DNA of 49,476 bases from assembly GCF_002937115.1 (NCBI RefSeq), contig NZ_NHRY01000156.1, forward strand, positions 1 through 49,476, read 5' to 3'. A program made the translations under genes and the position numbers. The notes beneath the pieces were generated by a model. It did not search any database and was not told the origin of the DNA. It was given only the letters and a program-made list of their open reading frames with translations. Shown here one piece after another: positions 19,101 through 27,261 of the stretch. The stretch's first letter is position 1; each line of letters begins with the position of its first letter. The stretch comes from Rhodopila globiformis. GTDB taxonomy: Bacteria; Pseudomonadota; Alphaproteobacteria; Acetobacterales; Acetobacteraceae.

Positions 19101-19335
19101 TGTACAGCATGTCCTGCACGCCGTTGACCTGCTGCTCGATCGGCAGGGCGACGGTGTTCATCACCGTCATGGCGCTGGCGCCGGGATAGCGGGCGGTGAC
19201 CTGCACCGTCGGCGGCACGACGTTCGGATACTGCGACACGGGCAGCGCATACAGCGCCACGGCGCCGATCAGCACGAAGACCAGCGCCAGGACGTTGGCC
19301 AGGACCGGCCGGTCGATGAAGAATTTCGAGATCAT
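16183..19335 (-). CDS. HAE1-family RND efflux pump, inner-membrane transporter
   Basis: 1050 residues, the AcrB/MexB size. It begins MISKFFIDRPVLANVLALVF and has 12 membrane helices with two large periplasmic loops. The proton-relay region reads ILAIGIVVDDAIVVVEGAAH with the two Asp; the common VEN is changed to VEG. Further signatures: FIPAAFLPGLTGRIYAQFA and RFRPILMTSFAFILGVVPL. It expels hydrophobic drugs, solvents or bile-like compounds with the adaptor encoded just upstream (4-nt overlap). No TolC-type outer-membrane gene or regulator lies next to it. Confidence 0.95.
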   Translation of the reverse strand: MISKFFIDRPVLANVLALVFVLIGAVALYALPVSQYPNVVPPTVQVTARYPGASAMTVMNTVALPIEQQVNGVQDMLYMQSTSANDGTYTLTVTFAIGTDLNFAQVLVQNRVSAAMASLPTAVQAQGVVVQQRSTAILQIVTLSSPDERYNSLYLSNYATINLVNELSRLPGVGNVNVFGVGQYAMRIWMDPEKLYARGLVPQDVVQVIQQQSQQVTAGQIGAPPAPAGQAFQYTVNVEGRLTDPAQFANIIVKVDPANGGQITRIKDIGHVELGAQTYSQSFDLDGKPAAGVAIYQLPNANALDVATRVRAKMAELSKAFPQGLTYGVPFDTTTFVKTSINEVYRTLFEAAILVLVVILVFLQDWRAMLVPATTVPVTIIGAFAAMAALGFTVNLSTLFAIILAIGIVVDDAIVVVEGAAHHIERGLTPHDAAIKAMDQLFGPIIGITLVLMSVFIPAAFLPGLTGRIYAQFALVIAATALISAINAATLKPTQCALWLRAATPPEQRNVLYRGFNAVYNRLERAYVGLIGLMTRHGALTVALAVVLGLLGILGVARLPTAFIPTEDQGYVLVGVQLPDGASLERTQRSLQEVNRIAAATPGVDQVITVSGVSVLDNNATLPNAGVAYVVLKDWSVRGKAKGQDLRSIVLSIQHQLDTLPDALGFVLVPPPIQGIGNASGFTMQIEQRDGNFDFTKLGRSTRAVIHDAMGQSALGRLNTSFRADVPQLEVLVDRSKAETLKVSVGDLFAALSSYVGSSYVNQFNNFGRTFQVYVQADSRFRLQPRDIEKLEVRSQDGNLVPLGSLVTIQPVVGPALVTLYNLYPSSTIVGSAAPGYSSGQAMNLMAQIADRELPRGTGFEWTAMSYQEQAVGNQIVYVFGLGLLLVYLCLAGQYESWIAPLSVILAVPLSLIGPALALSGLGMANNLYTQIGLVLLIALSAKNAILIVEVAREQRQAGETIVKAAVTAAQTRFRPILMTSFAFILGVVPLVTATGAGAAARVSLGLSVFSGMLASTCLAVLFVPSFFVLLQGVEERMRKPKVARAAEVP

Positions 19336-20699
19336 CGCGCCGCGCCCGCCGACGATGCGCCCGCCGCCTGAGTCGTCCCGGTCTTCGGCGTCGCCTCGGT
19401 CGCCGGCGCCGCACCCGCAGCCTGCGTCGCGCCGGGCGCCTGCATCGCACCCGCCGGTTGCGTCGCGTCCGCGGCTTTCTCAGCGGCGGGAATCGTCGTC
19501 GCCTGCGCCTCGACCTTCTCGCCCGGAACCGCCCGCGGCAGGCCGGAGACGATGACGCGGTCGTTGACGGTCAGGCCGGACCGGATCACGCGCAGGCTGC
19601 CGACGAGCTGGCCGGTGGTGACGGCGCGCTGCTGCACCACGTCGTTGTCATCGACCAGCAGCAGGTAGCGGCCGCCCTGGTTTGTGCCCAGCGCCTCGTC
19701 CGGCACCAGCAGCGCCTCGGTGGTCTGGATCGCGATCGGCACACGAATGCGTGCGAACATGCCGGGCAGCATGGCGCGGACAGGGTTCTGCAGCAGGCCC
19801 CGCACCTGCAGCGTGCCGGTCGCGGGATCCAGCGCCGGCGCAATGTAGTCGATGTTGCCGTGATGCGGATAACCGGTCTCGGTCATCAGCCCGACATCCA
19901 GCGGCACGTTGTGGAACTCCGACGGCTTCAGGCCCTGCTTCGCCAGCGCCGCCTTCAGGCGCAGCACCTCCTGCTCGCTGACGTTGAAGCTGACATAGAT
20001 CGGGTCGAGCTGGACGATGGTGGCCAGCTTGGTCGGCCCGGTGACGCCGACAAGCTCGCCGACGGACTGCAGGTGCGCCGTCACCACGCCGTCGAACGGG
20101 GCGCTGACGCGGGTGTAGCCGAGGTTGATGCTCGCCAGGGCAATGCCGGCCTGCTGGTTGGTCAGGTCGGCGCGGGTCGAGTCCAGCTTCGCCTTCGCCT
20201 GGTCCACCACCGACTGGGAGGCGAAATCCTTTTTGCCCAACGTGGACTGGCGCAGGTATTCCGCCTGGGCCTGCACCAGTTGCGCCTGGGTGGAGGCAAA
20301 GCTGGCCTGCGCCTGCTGCAGCTTGGCGTCGTACGGCGCCGGCTCGATCACGAACAGCTCCGTGCCGTACTTCACGAAGGCGCCGTCTTTATAGTTGATC
20401 TGCTGCAGGAAGCCCTCGACCCGGGCGACGAGATCGACCTGATTGTAGGCGATCATGCTGCCGGTGGTTTCGAAGTACGGCGTCACCGATTGCCGCAGCG
20501 GATGCGCCACGCCGACCTGGGGCGGCGGCGGGGGCGCGTAGGCGGTCTGCCGCTTGCAGCCCGGCAGCGCCAGCAGCGCGCCCAGCGCCAGGATCGCCAG
20601 AGTGGCGTGCCGGCGGGTGCCGGTGGCGGGCGGCGTCAATGGCGCCGCGGCATTCGGCGTGGCGGGAGGCTGGGCGGCAGACGCGATCGTGCCGTTCAT
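19332..20699 (-). CDS. RND efflux periplasmic adaptor (MFP) lipoprotein
   Basis: 455 residues from the ATG at 20699 (AGGAG upstream). After a cytoplasmic Ala/Pro-rich leader of ~27 residues, a hydrophobic stretch ends in lipobox L-P-G-C, giving a lipid-anchored protein. The lipoyl/barrel-sandwich half sites (MIAYNQVDLVARVEGFLQQI and LGYTRVSAPFDGVVTAHL) flank an alpha-hairpin rich in Gln and Ala. The C-terminal ~60 residues are an Ala/Thr/Gly-rich tail longer than usual for the family. It couples the RND pump to an outer-membrane channel. Confidence 0.93.
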   Translation of the reverse strand: MNGTIASAAQPPATPNAAAPLTPPATGTRRHATLAILALGALLALPGCKRQTAYAPPPPPQVGVAHPLRQSVTPYFETTGSMIAYNQVDLVARVEGFLQQINYKDGAFVKYGTELFVIEPAPYDAKLQQAQASFASTQAQLVQAQAEYLRQSTLGKKDFASQSVVDQAKAKLDSTRADLTNQQAGIALASINLGYTRVSAPFDGVVTAHLQSVGELVGVTGPTKLATIVQLDPIYVSFNVSEQEVLRLKAALAKQGLKPSEFHNVPLDVGLMTETGYPHHGNIDYIAPALDPATGTLQVRGLLQNPVRAMLPGMFARIRVPIAIQTTEALLVPDEALGTNQGGRYLLLVDDNDVVQQRAVTTGQLVGSLRVIRSGLTVNDRVIVSGLPRAVPGEKVEAQATTIPAAEKAADATQPAGAMQAPGATQAAGAAPATEATPKTGTTQAAGASSAGAAR

Positions 20700-21141
20700 G
20701 ACGCTGATCTCCTTCCGTGCCACAGATCGATGGCGCGCCGGCCTGTGTTCCGGGCGATGAATGCGTCGGCATGCCTGGCGGCAATACCGGGCGCCGCTCA
20801 CGGAAATGAGCGTAGCGCGTGAACCTGACCTACGGGTTACCGACGGCGATCAACGTTTCGTTATAACCCGGCAACATCGAGCCGTCCGCCGCCCGGGCCG
20901 GCACTTCCGCCGCGCGGCATCAGGCTGCGGCTTGCCGTATCGGGTGGTTGCTCACGAGCCGGCGGCCGCGGCTGTTGCGCCGCAGATCCAGGGGCGCGGG
21001 TTGGTTCCCCTTATGCGCACCGCCAGCCGCATTGCCCGTCGCTGCTTAGCCAAAGCCACTGCCGCCGAGCGATTCTGCCGCCAAACGGCACCGCAAAGGC
21101 GTCCGGCAGATTGATTGACGAGAGGTCCTTGGATGTGTTGG
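20700..21141. other. Intergenic stretch upstream of RND operon
   Basis: About 440 bp with no convincing gene. No TetR-type regulator is present here. The RND adaptor promoter should lie in the left part, but I cannot assign boxes with confidence. Confidence 0.5.
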
Positions 21142-21166
21142 CTTCAGGGGCACCGTGCCCCTGAAG
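21142..21166. promoter_or_regulatory. 25-bp perfect palindrome upstream of small gene
   Basis: The arms CTTCAGGGGCA and TGCCCCTGAAG are fully complementary around CCG. It ends 15 nt before the ATG at 21182, directly ahead of the ribosome-binding site, and is not followed by a T run. It could be a repressor site or a 5'-UTR hairpin that controls translation. Confidence 0.6.
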
Positions 21167-21181
21167 TTGCATGAGGCGGAC

Positions 21182-21388
21182 ATGACGAATGAGGGTGAGA
21201 GTCCTGACACGGCGATCGATCGGCTCGAGAAGGCGCTGGAGCGAATCGCACGCCTAACAACGATGGCGCCTGCCGTGCAGCCTGAAGATGCTGTCACATC
21301 AAGCCGGGCAGAGTCGCTGGTAGGCGAAGTTGCGGAGGAACTCGATGCTCTGATCGATCATCTCCGGGCCAGTATACCCGCCAAATGA
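21182..21388 (+). CDS. Small coiled-coil protein, unknown function
   Basis: 68 residues from the ATG at 21182; an earlier in-frame start at 21155 lies inside the palindrome's arm. The sequence (DTAIDRLEKALERIARL, then AEELDALIDHLRASIP) is an alpha-helical, heptad-like pattern similar in style to small ZapA- or DUF4164-type proteins, but I cannot assign a family. The ribosome site GAGGCGG is moderate. It stands alone between the RND operon promoter and a small membrane protein gene on the other strand. Confidence 0.55.
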   Translation: MTNEGESPDTAIDRLEKALERIARLTTMAPAVQPEDAVTSSRAESLVGEVAEELDALIDHLRASIPAK

Positions 21389-21540
21389 GGCGACGGTTGC
21401 GGAGCGATCGCGGATGGCGGCGGACCTGATGCGCCAAGTGCCGCGACGAGCCTGAGCCAAACAGGCCGCCGCCACCTGCCTTTGCCGATCGAAGCGCGGG
21501 TGCCCGGCCATAGTGAAGCAGAGGGCCGCCCGGGCGTGCG

Positions 21541-21702
21541 TCAGGCCGTGATCGATTCCCGCTCTTGCCGCGCATCCGCCTTCGCCGGCACGGTTTCACG
21601 TCCCATCCGGCTCTGCTGCCAGGACACATAGGCCAGCGCGGCGGAGAAGCCAGCAAACGTAGCCAGGCACATCAGCAGGTACCAGAAGTTGCCGCTCGTC
21701 AT
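21541..21702 (-). CDS. Small single-span membrane protein, 53 residues
   Basis: An ATG at 21702 with GGGAG 8 nt upstream opens a 53-residue frame. The product begins MTSGNFWYLLMCLATFAGFS, one membrane helix (about residues 6-27), then a charged cytoplasmic tail rich in Arg, Glu and Lys. The organisation resembles small accessory subunits of membrane complexes, but no family is recognised. It is monocistronic by spacing. Confidence 0.6.
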   Translation of the reverse strand: MTSGNFWYLLMCLATFAGFSAALAYVSWQQSRMGRETVPAKADARQERESITA

Positions 21703-21885
21703 GGTCGTCTCCCTTGGATCGTTTTGTCCGGCAGGATGACGACGCGCTCACGGCGCGACATTGATGCAGGTCAACCCCTGCGGCAGCGCGCGGATTGCTC
21801 AGAACAGCTATAGCCGCAACGGCAAGCGACGTCCGCGGCACACCAGGCGGCCGTGATCGGGCGGCCGTGATCGGGCGGCCCGATA

Positions 21886-22155
21886 TCAGCCCATCAGGTG
21901 GAAGCCCGCCTCCTCGGGCGGCTCCGCCAGGTCCTCATCGATCCGGGCAACCTCGGCCAGGCGCGGGCCGCGGCGGCAGGCGCGGGACATTTCCTCCACC
22001 GCGGCGACGTCGCCGGCGATCAACGCCTCCACCGCGCCATCGGCCCGGTTGCGCACCCAGCCCGACAGGCCGAGCGTCCGCGCCTTCTCCAGCATCCATG
22101 CCCGATAGCCGACCCCCTGGACCCGGCCGGTTATCACAAGCCGCTTGGCGATCAA
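21886..22155 (-). CDS. acyP: Acylphosphatase
   Basis: 89 residues. The active-site motif [12 protein letters not shown] contains the catalytic Arg, and [18 protein letters not shown] holds the catalytic Asn and the following strand, as in all acylphosphatases. The enzyme hydrolyses acyl phosphates. The likely start is TTG at 22155, preceded by GGAGGG and overlapping the ATP12 stop (TTGA); no ATG in frame would keep the first strand. It shares an operon with the ATP12 gene. Confidence 0.88.
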   Translation of the reverse strand: MIAKRLVITGRVQGVGYRAWMLEKARTLGLSGWVRNRADGAVEALIAGDVAAVEEMSRACRRGPRLAEVARIDEDLAEPPEEAGFHLMG

Positions 22156-22865
22156 GCATCCCTCCGTGTCAGCGCGATATACCGCTCGGCCAGCAGCACA
22201 TCCGCCCGGATCGCGGCCCGCCGGCTGGCTGCTTCTTCGTCCTCGCCCCATTGCTCGACCTGGAACAGTTCGTCCAGCGCACCGAGCGCGTAGGCAGTTT
22301 CCCCGTCCAGCGCGCCGGCCGCAAGAGCCAGCCCCAGCACCAGGCTGCCCAGCGCCGGCACGGCGATGCCCAGGGCGGCCAGTGTATCCGGGGTCTGCGC
22401 CGCCACCGCCTGCTTCAGTGCGGTGATGCAGTCATGGTGCTGCTTGAGATAGCCAACGCCGGCGGTGACCCGCAGCGGCGCGTCCAGGGTCAGCGCCGCC
22501 CACTCGACCCACGGCGTCCATTGCTGCTGCTGGCGCTGCACCAGCGCCTGCGGCGTCTCGGCGCGGTAGCACAGCAGGTCGGTCTCGCCATAGCGGGCGA
22601 TGGCGTCGATCGTCGGCGCCGGGTCCGGGGGGATGCGTTCCGCCGCGGTACCGGCCAGGCGGGTCAGCGGCGTGTCGGCGAAGCTCATCTCGCCGCCCTT
22701 GGCGCCGCCGGCGGCCTGCCATTCCGCGGCGATCGCCTCGGCCAGGCGGGGCGCCGTCACCGTCAGGGGCGCGCCGCTTGGCAGCCGCATCGGCTTGCCG
22801 TCGAGCAGGATTTCAAACCCGGCCGCGGTCGGATTGACCGACGCGACATCCCAGAAACGCTTCAC
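22152..22865 (-). CDS. ATP12-family F1-ATPase assembly chaperone
   Basis: 237 residues. The N-terminus [30 protein letters not shown] and the following [14 protein letters not shown] are the ATP12 signature; the C-terminal half has [37 protein letters not shown]. In mitochondria ATP12 binds the F1 alpha subunit; alphaproteobacterial members are thought to act likewise. It lies 10 nt after the AsmA gene on the same strand. Confidence 0.93.
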   Translation of the reverse strand: MKRFWDVASVNPTAAGFEILLDGKPMRLPSGAPLTVTAPRLAEAIAAEWQAAGGAKGGEMSFADTPLTRLAGTAAERIPPDPAPTIDAIARYGETDLLCYRAETPQALVQRQQQQWTPWVEWAALTLDAPLRVTAGVGYLKQHHDCITALKQAVAAQTPDTLAALGIAVPALGSLVLGLALAAGALDGETAYALGALDELFQVEQWGEDEEAASRRAAIRADVLLAERYIALTRRDA

Positions 22866-22875
22866 GCTGCACGCC

Positions 22876-25401
22876 TCATCGAAACAGGTTCTTCAGGATC
22901 GCCTGGGGGTTTGCCGGCAAGGCTGGTCCCCGCTGTGTCGAGGCCTTGGGCGCAGCAGCCGCCGCCGGAGCCGCCTGGCCACGCACCGCAGCCAGGCCAG
23001 CCGGGCATGGATCTACTGGCTTCCCACCGCCGATGATGCCGTGGAACGGGCCGGGCAGGGTCGGGTTCTTGCCCAGCAGCGCCCCGGCAATGGTGCCGAT
23101 GTTGGCCTCCGCCGCGCCGGCCTGGTTCACGCCGACCTTCGGATCGAGCATCGGGCCGTTGACGTCCACCGGGATCACCACCTCGGTGCCGCCCACCCGC
23201 GCCTGCGGCTGCAACTGCAGCGCCAACGTCTCCGTCCCCAGGTTCACCGTGCCGCTTCCGGTCATGGTCAGCAGCGACGAGGCCAGCGCCAGCGGCTGGA
23301 TCGTGCCGATGCCGTGCCTGGCGTCCATCCGCATGGCGAAGCAGCGCAACTCGCTGGTGCCGCCCCGGCCAACGAGGTCCAGCGCATTCACCGCGTTCAG
23401 CACCTTGCCGAGCATGCTGCCCAGCAGCCGGTTGTCGATCGTCCCGCCCGCCAGCGCCAGGCCGAGCGTGCCGTCCAGCGACGCGGCAATGGCGTGCGGA
23501 CTCGGCCCGGCGCCGCTGAGATCGGCCCGCACCTCCATGTTGCCGGAGGCCAGCCCCGGCTGCTTCGCCAGCGCCAGGAGCGTCTTCAGCGCCAGCCCGG
23601 GCGCGCGCAGCACCAGGTGCACCGGCGGCGCCGGCTTGGCGGCATCCGCCGACAGCGACCCGCTCAGCCGCCCGCCCGGCGTGTCGGCCGAGAACGGATC
23701 GACCGCCAGCTTGCCATTCGCCAGCACCACGTGCGTGGCGATCGCCTTGTAGTCGGCGCCGCCGAAGCGCAGCAGGCCGAAGTCCAGCCGCACGTCGGCA
23801 TCCGCCGCGCGCAGCACGCCGAACGGCAGCGGCTGGTCCGGAATCAGTCCGTTGCCGCGCCGCCGCGGCGGCGGGCTGCCGGGGGCGGGCGGCGGCGTTG
23901 CGGCCTGCGGCGCCGGTTTCGCGGCGGTCTGAATCGCGTCAAGGTCGATCCGGTTGGACTTCAGCGCGGCGGTCAGCGCGGGGCGCGCGCCCAGGCCGAT
24001 GGCGATGTCCCCGGCCAGGTCGCCTTCCGTGCTGGTCAGTGCCATGCCGCGAAGCGCCGCACCGTTGCGGAAGCCGCCAGCGGCATCGGTCAGGGTGCCG
24101 TGGAACGCCACGTTCTTCAGCGCCGGCAGCGGCCGCCGCGCCAGTGGCGACAGCGCCGCCAGGTCCGGCGCCTGCACCGCGAGCGCCAGGTTGGCGCCGG
24201 TCAGGGCGCGGACATCGGCGACGGTGCCCTTGGCGCCGATCGTCGCCCCGGCCACCTGTAACGTCGCGTCGATCGGGAACGGCGCCGGCGCGGCGCCCGG
24301 CAGCAGCGAGGCCAGCGGGCCGGTGGTGGCGGTCAGCGTCACCGGCTTGCCGTCCAGCGTGCCCGTGCCGTTCGCCTTCACCGGCTGGTCCGCCGCCGCG
24401 GCCGCAACGTCCAGCGACGCAAGCGCGAACCCGGGCATCTGTGCGCCCAGGTCGCTGGCGCCGACATGCAGGGTCAGGCTGGAGACGGCCGGGATTGCGC
24501 CGCCGCTGTCGGCGATCTTGGCGGCGAAGCGGACATCATGCAGCGGCGGCAGATTGCGATCCCGCAGCAGCGGCCCAAGCGCCGGCAGGTCTGGGATGGT
24601 GCCGTTCAGCGCCAGGTCGTAGCCCTTGCCTTGCAGCGGGTGCGTCAGCGCGCCATCGGCGGCCAGCGTTGCCCCGGCCGCCGACAGCGTCAGCTTCACC
24701 GGCCAGGGCGAGGTCGCCGCCGAATCCTGCAGCCGCGTCAGTGAGCCAGTGTCGGCGACCAGATGGAACGCCGTGGCGTCATAGCTGCCGTCGGCATCCA
24801 GGTGCAGCGGGGCGTCCGGCGAGGCGGCCCGGGCATCCAGCCGCGGCAGGCCGAGCGTGGTCTGCTTGCCGGATCGGTCATCGCGATACGCCAGCAAACC
24901 GTCCTGGACCTGCACGGTGTCGATGCTGACCACCGCCTTCCTGCCGCTTGGCGCGGCGGGCGCCTGGGGTCCGGCGGGCGCCTTCGGCGCGGCCTCCGGC
25001 GTCATCTGCCAGTTGGGGTGCCCGGCGGCGTCGGTCTCCAGCAGGATGTCCGGCTTGATCAGCACCAGGCGGTCGATCTCGTAGTGGCCGGACAGCAGCG
25101 GGAGCAGGGCGAGTTGAAGCTCCAGGCCCTGCAGGGTCGCCATCTGCGGGCGGGAGAAGCCGGGCGGGTTGGCGAACGCCACGTCCGCCGCCTGCACCGT
25201 CGGCCACAGCGACAGCTTCAGGCCGATGGGGCCGTTCAGCGCCAGGTCGCGGCCGGTGGCGCGCTTCACCGCCTCGATGATGCGCGGCTTCAGGGTGTTG
25301 GGATCGAAGCGGGCCAGGAACACGGCGCCGCCGCCGATCGCGAGGATGAGAAGCACGGCGATGGCGATCAGGGCAAGGCGCAGCGTCCGGGGGAAGGTCA
25401 T
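22876..25401 (-). CDS. AsmA-family protein
   Basis: 841 residues. An N-terminal membrane helix (about 9-30) precedes the AsmA start FDPNTLKPRIIEAVKRATGRDLALNGPIGL. The C-terminal part has GTLGLALAGGTIDNRLLGSMLGKVLN and LAPSSLLTMTGSGTVNLGTETL-like strands, the AsmA_2 region. The rest is beta-rich with low-complexity Ala/Pro insertions. Members act in the periplasm and are linked to outer-membrane lipid homeostasis and transport. It overlaps the pseudouridine synthase gene by 4 nt. Confidence 0.9.
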   Translation of the reverse strand: MTFPRTLRLALIAIAVLLILAIGGGAVFLARFDPNTLKPRIIEAVKRATGRDLALNGPIGLKLSLWPTVQAADVAFANPPGFSRPQMATLQGLELQLALLPLLSGHYEIDRLVLIKPDILLETDAAGHPNWQMTPEAAPKAPAGPQAPAAPSGRKAVVSIDTVQVQDGLLAYRDDRSGKQTTLGLPRLDARAASPDAPLHLDADGSYDATAFHLVADTGSLTRLQDSAATSPWPVKLTLSAAGATLAADGALTHPLQGKGYDLALNGTIPDLPALGPLLRDRNLPPLHDVRFAAKIADSGGAIPAVSSLTLHVGASDLGAQMPGFALASLDVAAAAADQPVKANGTGTLDGKPVTLTATTGPLASLLPGAAPAPFPIDATLQVAGATIGAKGTVADVRALTGANLALAVQAPDLAALSPLARRPLPALKNVAFHGTLTDAAGGFRNGAALRGMALTSTEGDLAGDIAIGLGARPALTAALKSNRIDLDAIQTAAKPAPQAATPPPAPGSPPPRRRGNGLIPDQPLPFGVLRAADADVRLDFGLLRFGGADYKAIATHVVLANGKLAVDPFSADTPGGRLSGSLSADAAKPAPPVHLVLRAPGLALKTLLALAKQPGLASGNMEVRADLSGAGPSPHAIAASLDGTLGLALAGGTIDNRLLGSMLGKVLNAVNALDLVGRGGTSELRCFAMRMDARHGIGTIQPLALASSLLTMTGSGTVNLGTETLALQLQPQARVGGTEVVIPVDVNGPMLDPKVGVNQAGAAEANIGTIAGALLGKNPTLPGPFHGIIGGGKPVDPCPAGLAAVRGQAAPAAAAAPKASTQRGPALPANPQAILKNLFR

Positions 25402-26387
25402 CGGCGTCTCTCTGGTGGGCGGGGCGGCGGTGCGTGGAACCCCAGGGTCTTGAAGGTCGCCTTCATATGAGGCGCCAGATCGGCCTCCACCGCCAGCGTG
25501 CCGCCCGCCGGATGCGGCAGCACCAGCCGCCTGGCATGCAAATGAAGATCGCTTGACAGTCCCTCGATCAGAGCGGTGAAGGCGCGGTTCTGGTCGGGTT
25601 CCTCGTATTTCTCGTCGCCCAGGATGGGGGCGCGGAGGGCGACGCAGTGGACGCGAAGCTGGTGGGTGCGGCCGGTCAGCGGCTGCAGCTCCAGCCAGGA
25701 CAGCTTCTGCGCGGCGTTGTCCAGGGTGCGGTAGTCGGTGATGGCACGCGCGGCCTCGGGGTCGTCGCGGTCGGCAGGCGCGGTGCGCTCGCCGCGGCCG
25801 CCGCCGACGCGCTTCAACGGCAGGTCGATGCGGCCCTCGACCGGGACGGGGCGGCCGGCGACGACGGCCCAGTAGGTCTTCTCCACGTCGCGGCCGCGGA
25901 ACGCCGCCGCCAGCTTGCCGGCGGTGCCGGGGGTGCGGGCGAGCAACAGCACGCCGGTGGTGTCGCGGTCGAGCCGGTGCACGAGGCGGGGCCGGTGCTC
26001 GGCGCCGAAGCGCAGCGCGTCCAGCATGCCGTCGAGGTGGCGGGTGATGCCGGGGCCGCCCTGCACCGGCAGGCCGTAGGGCTTGTTCAGCACCAGAACG
26101 TGGTCGTCCTGGTAGATCACCGCCTGCTGCAGGTCCTTGGCGTCGTGCGGATCGACGCGGGAGGCGGGCTTCGGCTCGGCGGCGATGGGGATGGGCGGGA
26201 TGCGGATGGTCTGGCCGGGCATCAGGCGGGTATCGGTGCCGGCGCGGGCGCCGTCCACGCGGATCTGGCCGGTGCGGCAGAACTTCTGGATCAGGCTCTG
26301 CTGCAAGCCGGGGAAATGGCGGCGGAACCAGCGATCCAGCCGGATGTCCGCTTCATCCTCGGTCACGACCTGCGATTGGATGCTCAT
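25398..26387 (-). CDS. RluC/RluD-type 23S rRNA pseudouridine synthase
   Basis: 329 residues from the Met at 26387; an upstream start would add low-complexity sequence. An N-terminal S4 domain (DIRLDRWFRRHFPGLQQSLI) is followed by the catalytic domain with PRLVHRLDRDTTGVLLLART, whose Asp in HRLDRDTTG is the nucleophile. The motif LQPLTGRTHQLRVH is also present. RluC modifies three uridines in 23S rRNA; RluC and RluD cannot be told apart here. The C-terminus continues ~15 residues beyond the usual end. Confidence 0.92.
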   Translation of the reverse strand: MSIQSQVVTEDEADIRLDRWFRRHFPGLQQSLIQKFCRTGQIRVDGARAGTDTRLMPGQTIRIPPIPIAAEPKPASRVDPHDAKDLQQAVIYQDDHVLVLNKPYGLPVQGGPGITRHLDGMLDALRFGAEHRPRLVHRLDRDTTGVLLLARTPGTAGKLAAAFRGRDVEKTYWAVVAGRPVPVEGRIDLPLKRVGGGRGERTAPADRDDPEAARAITDYRTLDNAAQKLSWLELQPLTGRTHQLRVHCVALRAPILGDEKYEEPDQNRAFTALIEGLSSDLHLHARRLVLPHPAGGTLAVEADLAPHMKATFKTLGFHAPPPRPPERRR

Positions 26388-26456
26388 GGGCGGGGGTTTG
26401 GAGCGGGCGGGGCCGTGGGTCAAGGCGGGTCTGGTGATGTGAGCGACGGCTGGTGA

Positions 26457-26474
26457 TGCTTGCATTTGCTTGCA
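26457..26474. promoter_or_regulatory. Direct repeat upstream of TA-like pair
   Basis: TGCTTGCA occurs twice, at 26457-26464 and 26467-26474, with a 10-bp period that fits one helical turn. It sits about 40 bp before the ATG of a ribbon-helix-helix-like gene, a position expected for antitoxin autoregulation. Confidence 0.45.
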
Positions 26475-26514
26475 GATAGCATTACATCTAACCAGACAGC
26501 ATCAGATTGAAGCC

Positions 26515-26850
26515 ATGACGCGGACAAGCATCCAGAAGTCCACCCGGCGAGCCGGCAGTGCCGGCAAAATCGCGATCACGCTTCGCCTCGACCCTGACCG
26601 GGTCCAGCAGCTTCAAACGATTGCCGAGGCCGAGAATCGAACTTTGACCAATCTTGTGGAAACGACGCTGATCCGCGATCTCGTACGCCGCGACGAGGCG
26701 GCGCGGGTCATCACCATGCGTGCAGCCCCTGGCACGTCGAACCATGTGGCCCCGGAGGATATTGTGCGGGGGCATGACGAATCTGATGAAGCCTTCGCCA
26801 GGCGCCGGAACCTGCTGACGGAACTGTGGTCCATCCCCGACAGCGACTGA
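26515..26850 (+). CDS. Ribbon-helix-helix-type antitoxin candidate
   Basis: 111 residues from the ATG at 26515. The middle reads GKIAITLRLDPDRVQQLQTIAEAENRTLTNLVETTLI (about residues 17-53), the strand-helix-helix pattern of RHH DNA-binding proteins. A C-terminal acidic part (RGHDESDEAFARRRNLLTEL) could bind a partner. The next gene starts 12 nt downstream and looks like a diverged PemK/MazF protein, so a toxin-antitoxin module is likely. Confidence 0.65.
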   Translation: MTRTSIQKSTRRAGSAGKIAITLRLDPDRVQQLQTIAEAENRTLTNLVETTLIRDLVRRDEAARVITMRAAPGTSNHVAPEDIVRGHDESDEAFARRRNLLTELWSIPDSD

Positions 26851-26862
26851 GGCGGCCGCACC

Positions 26863-27261
26863 ATGCCGCCCGGCGCCTTCGTGCGGGTCCTGTTTCCCAC
26901 GCGCGAGAAGCCCCGCCAGCCGGGGCTTCTTCATATCGGCTATGTGCTGGGCGTCACGGCGCAGGACGCGATGGTGGCGTACACCACCTCGCAGCCATGG
27001 CCACAAGGCACGCCGCTGCCGGCGGGCGCGCGGTTCTTCGATGCCGATGAAGCGCAGGCGCTGAACCAGTCCAGGCCGTTCATCCTGCGCCTCGACCTTC
27101 TCGCCAAGCTGCCGCGCACCGGCGCCTGGTTTCCTGACATCGACCGGGCGGATCAGGGAGTCATAGCCGTGGCGCCGGCACACTTGCAGGCGGAGATTGT
27201 GGATCTGGCAACGAATTTGGTTCGCCGGCGCAGGGCTGTGATGCAGATACGGGGCTTGTAG
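26863..27261 (+). CDS. Diverged PemK/MazF-like toxin candidate
   Basis: 132 residues. The N-terminus GAFVRVLFPTREKPRQPGLL followed by HIGYVLGVTAQDAMVAYTTSQ resembles the beta-barrel of PemK/MazF endoribonucleases, where the order is G-x-V-x-x-x-F-P, then R-P-x-L-V, then V-A-Y-G-T-S. The usual RPxLVL is changed to a GLLHIGYVL form and the Gly before T-S is a Thr, so the call is tentative. It is 12 nt downstream of the RHH gene. Nuclease activity cannot be judged. Confidence 0.5.
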   Translation: MPPGAFVRVLFPTREKPRQPGLLHIGYVLGVTAQDAMVAYTTSQPWPQGTPLPAGARFFDADEAQALNQSRPFILRLDLLAKLPRTGAWFPDIDRADQGVIAVAPAHLQAEIVDLATNLVRRRRAVMQIRGL

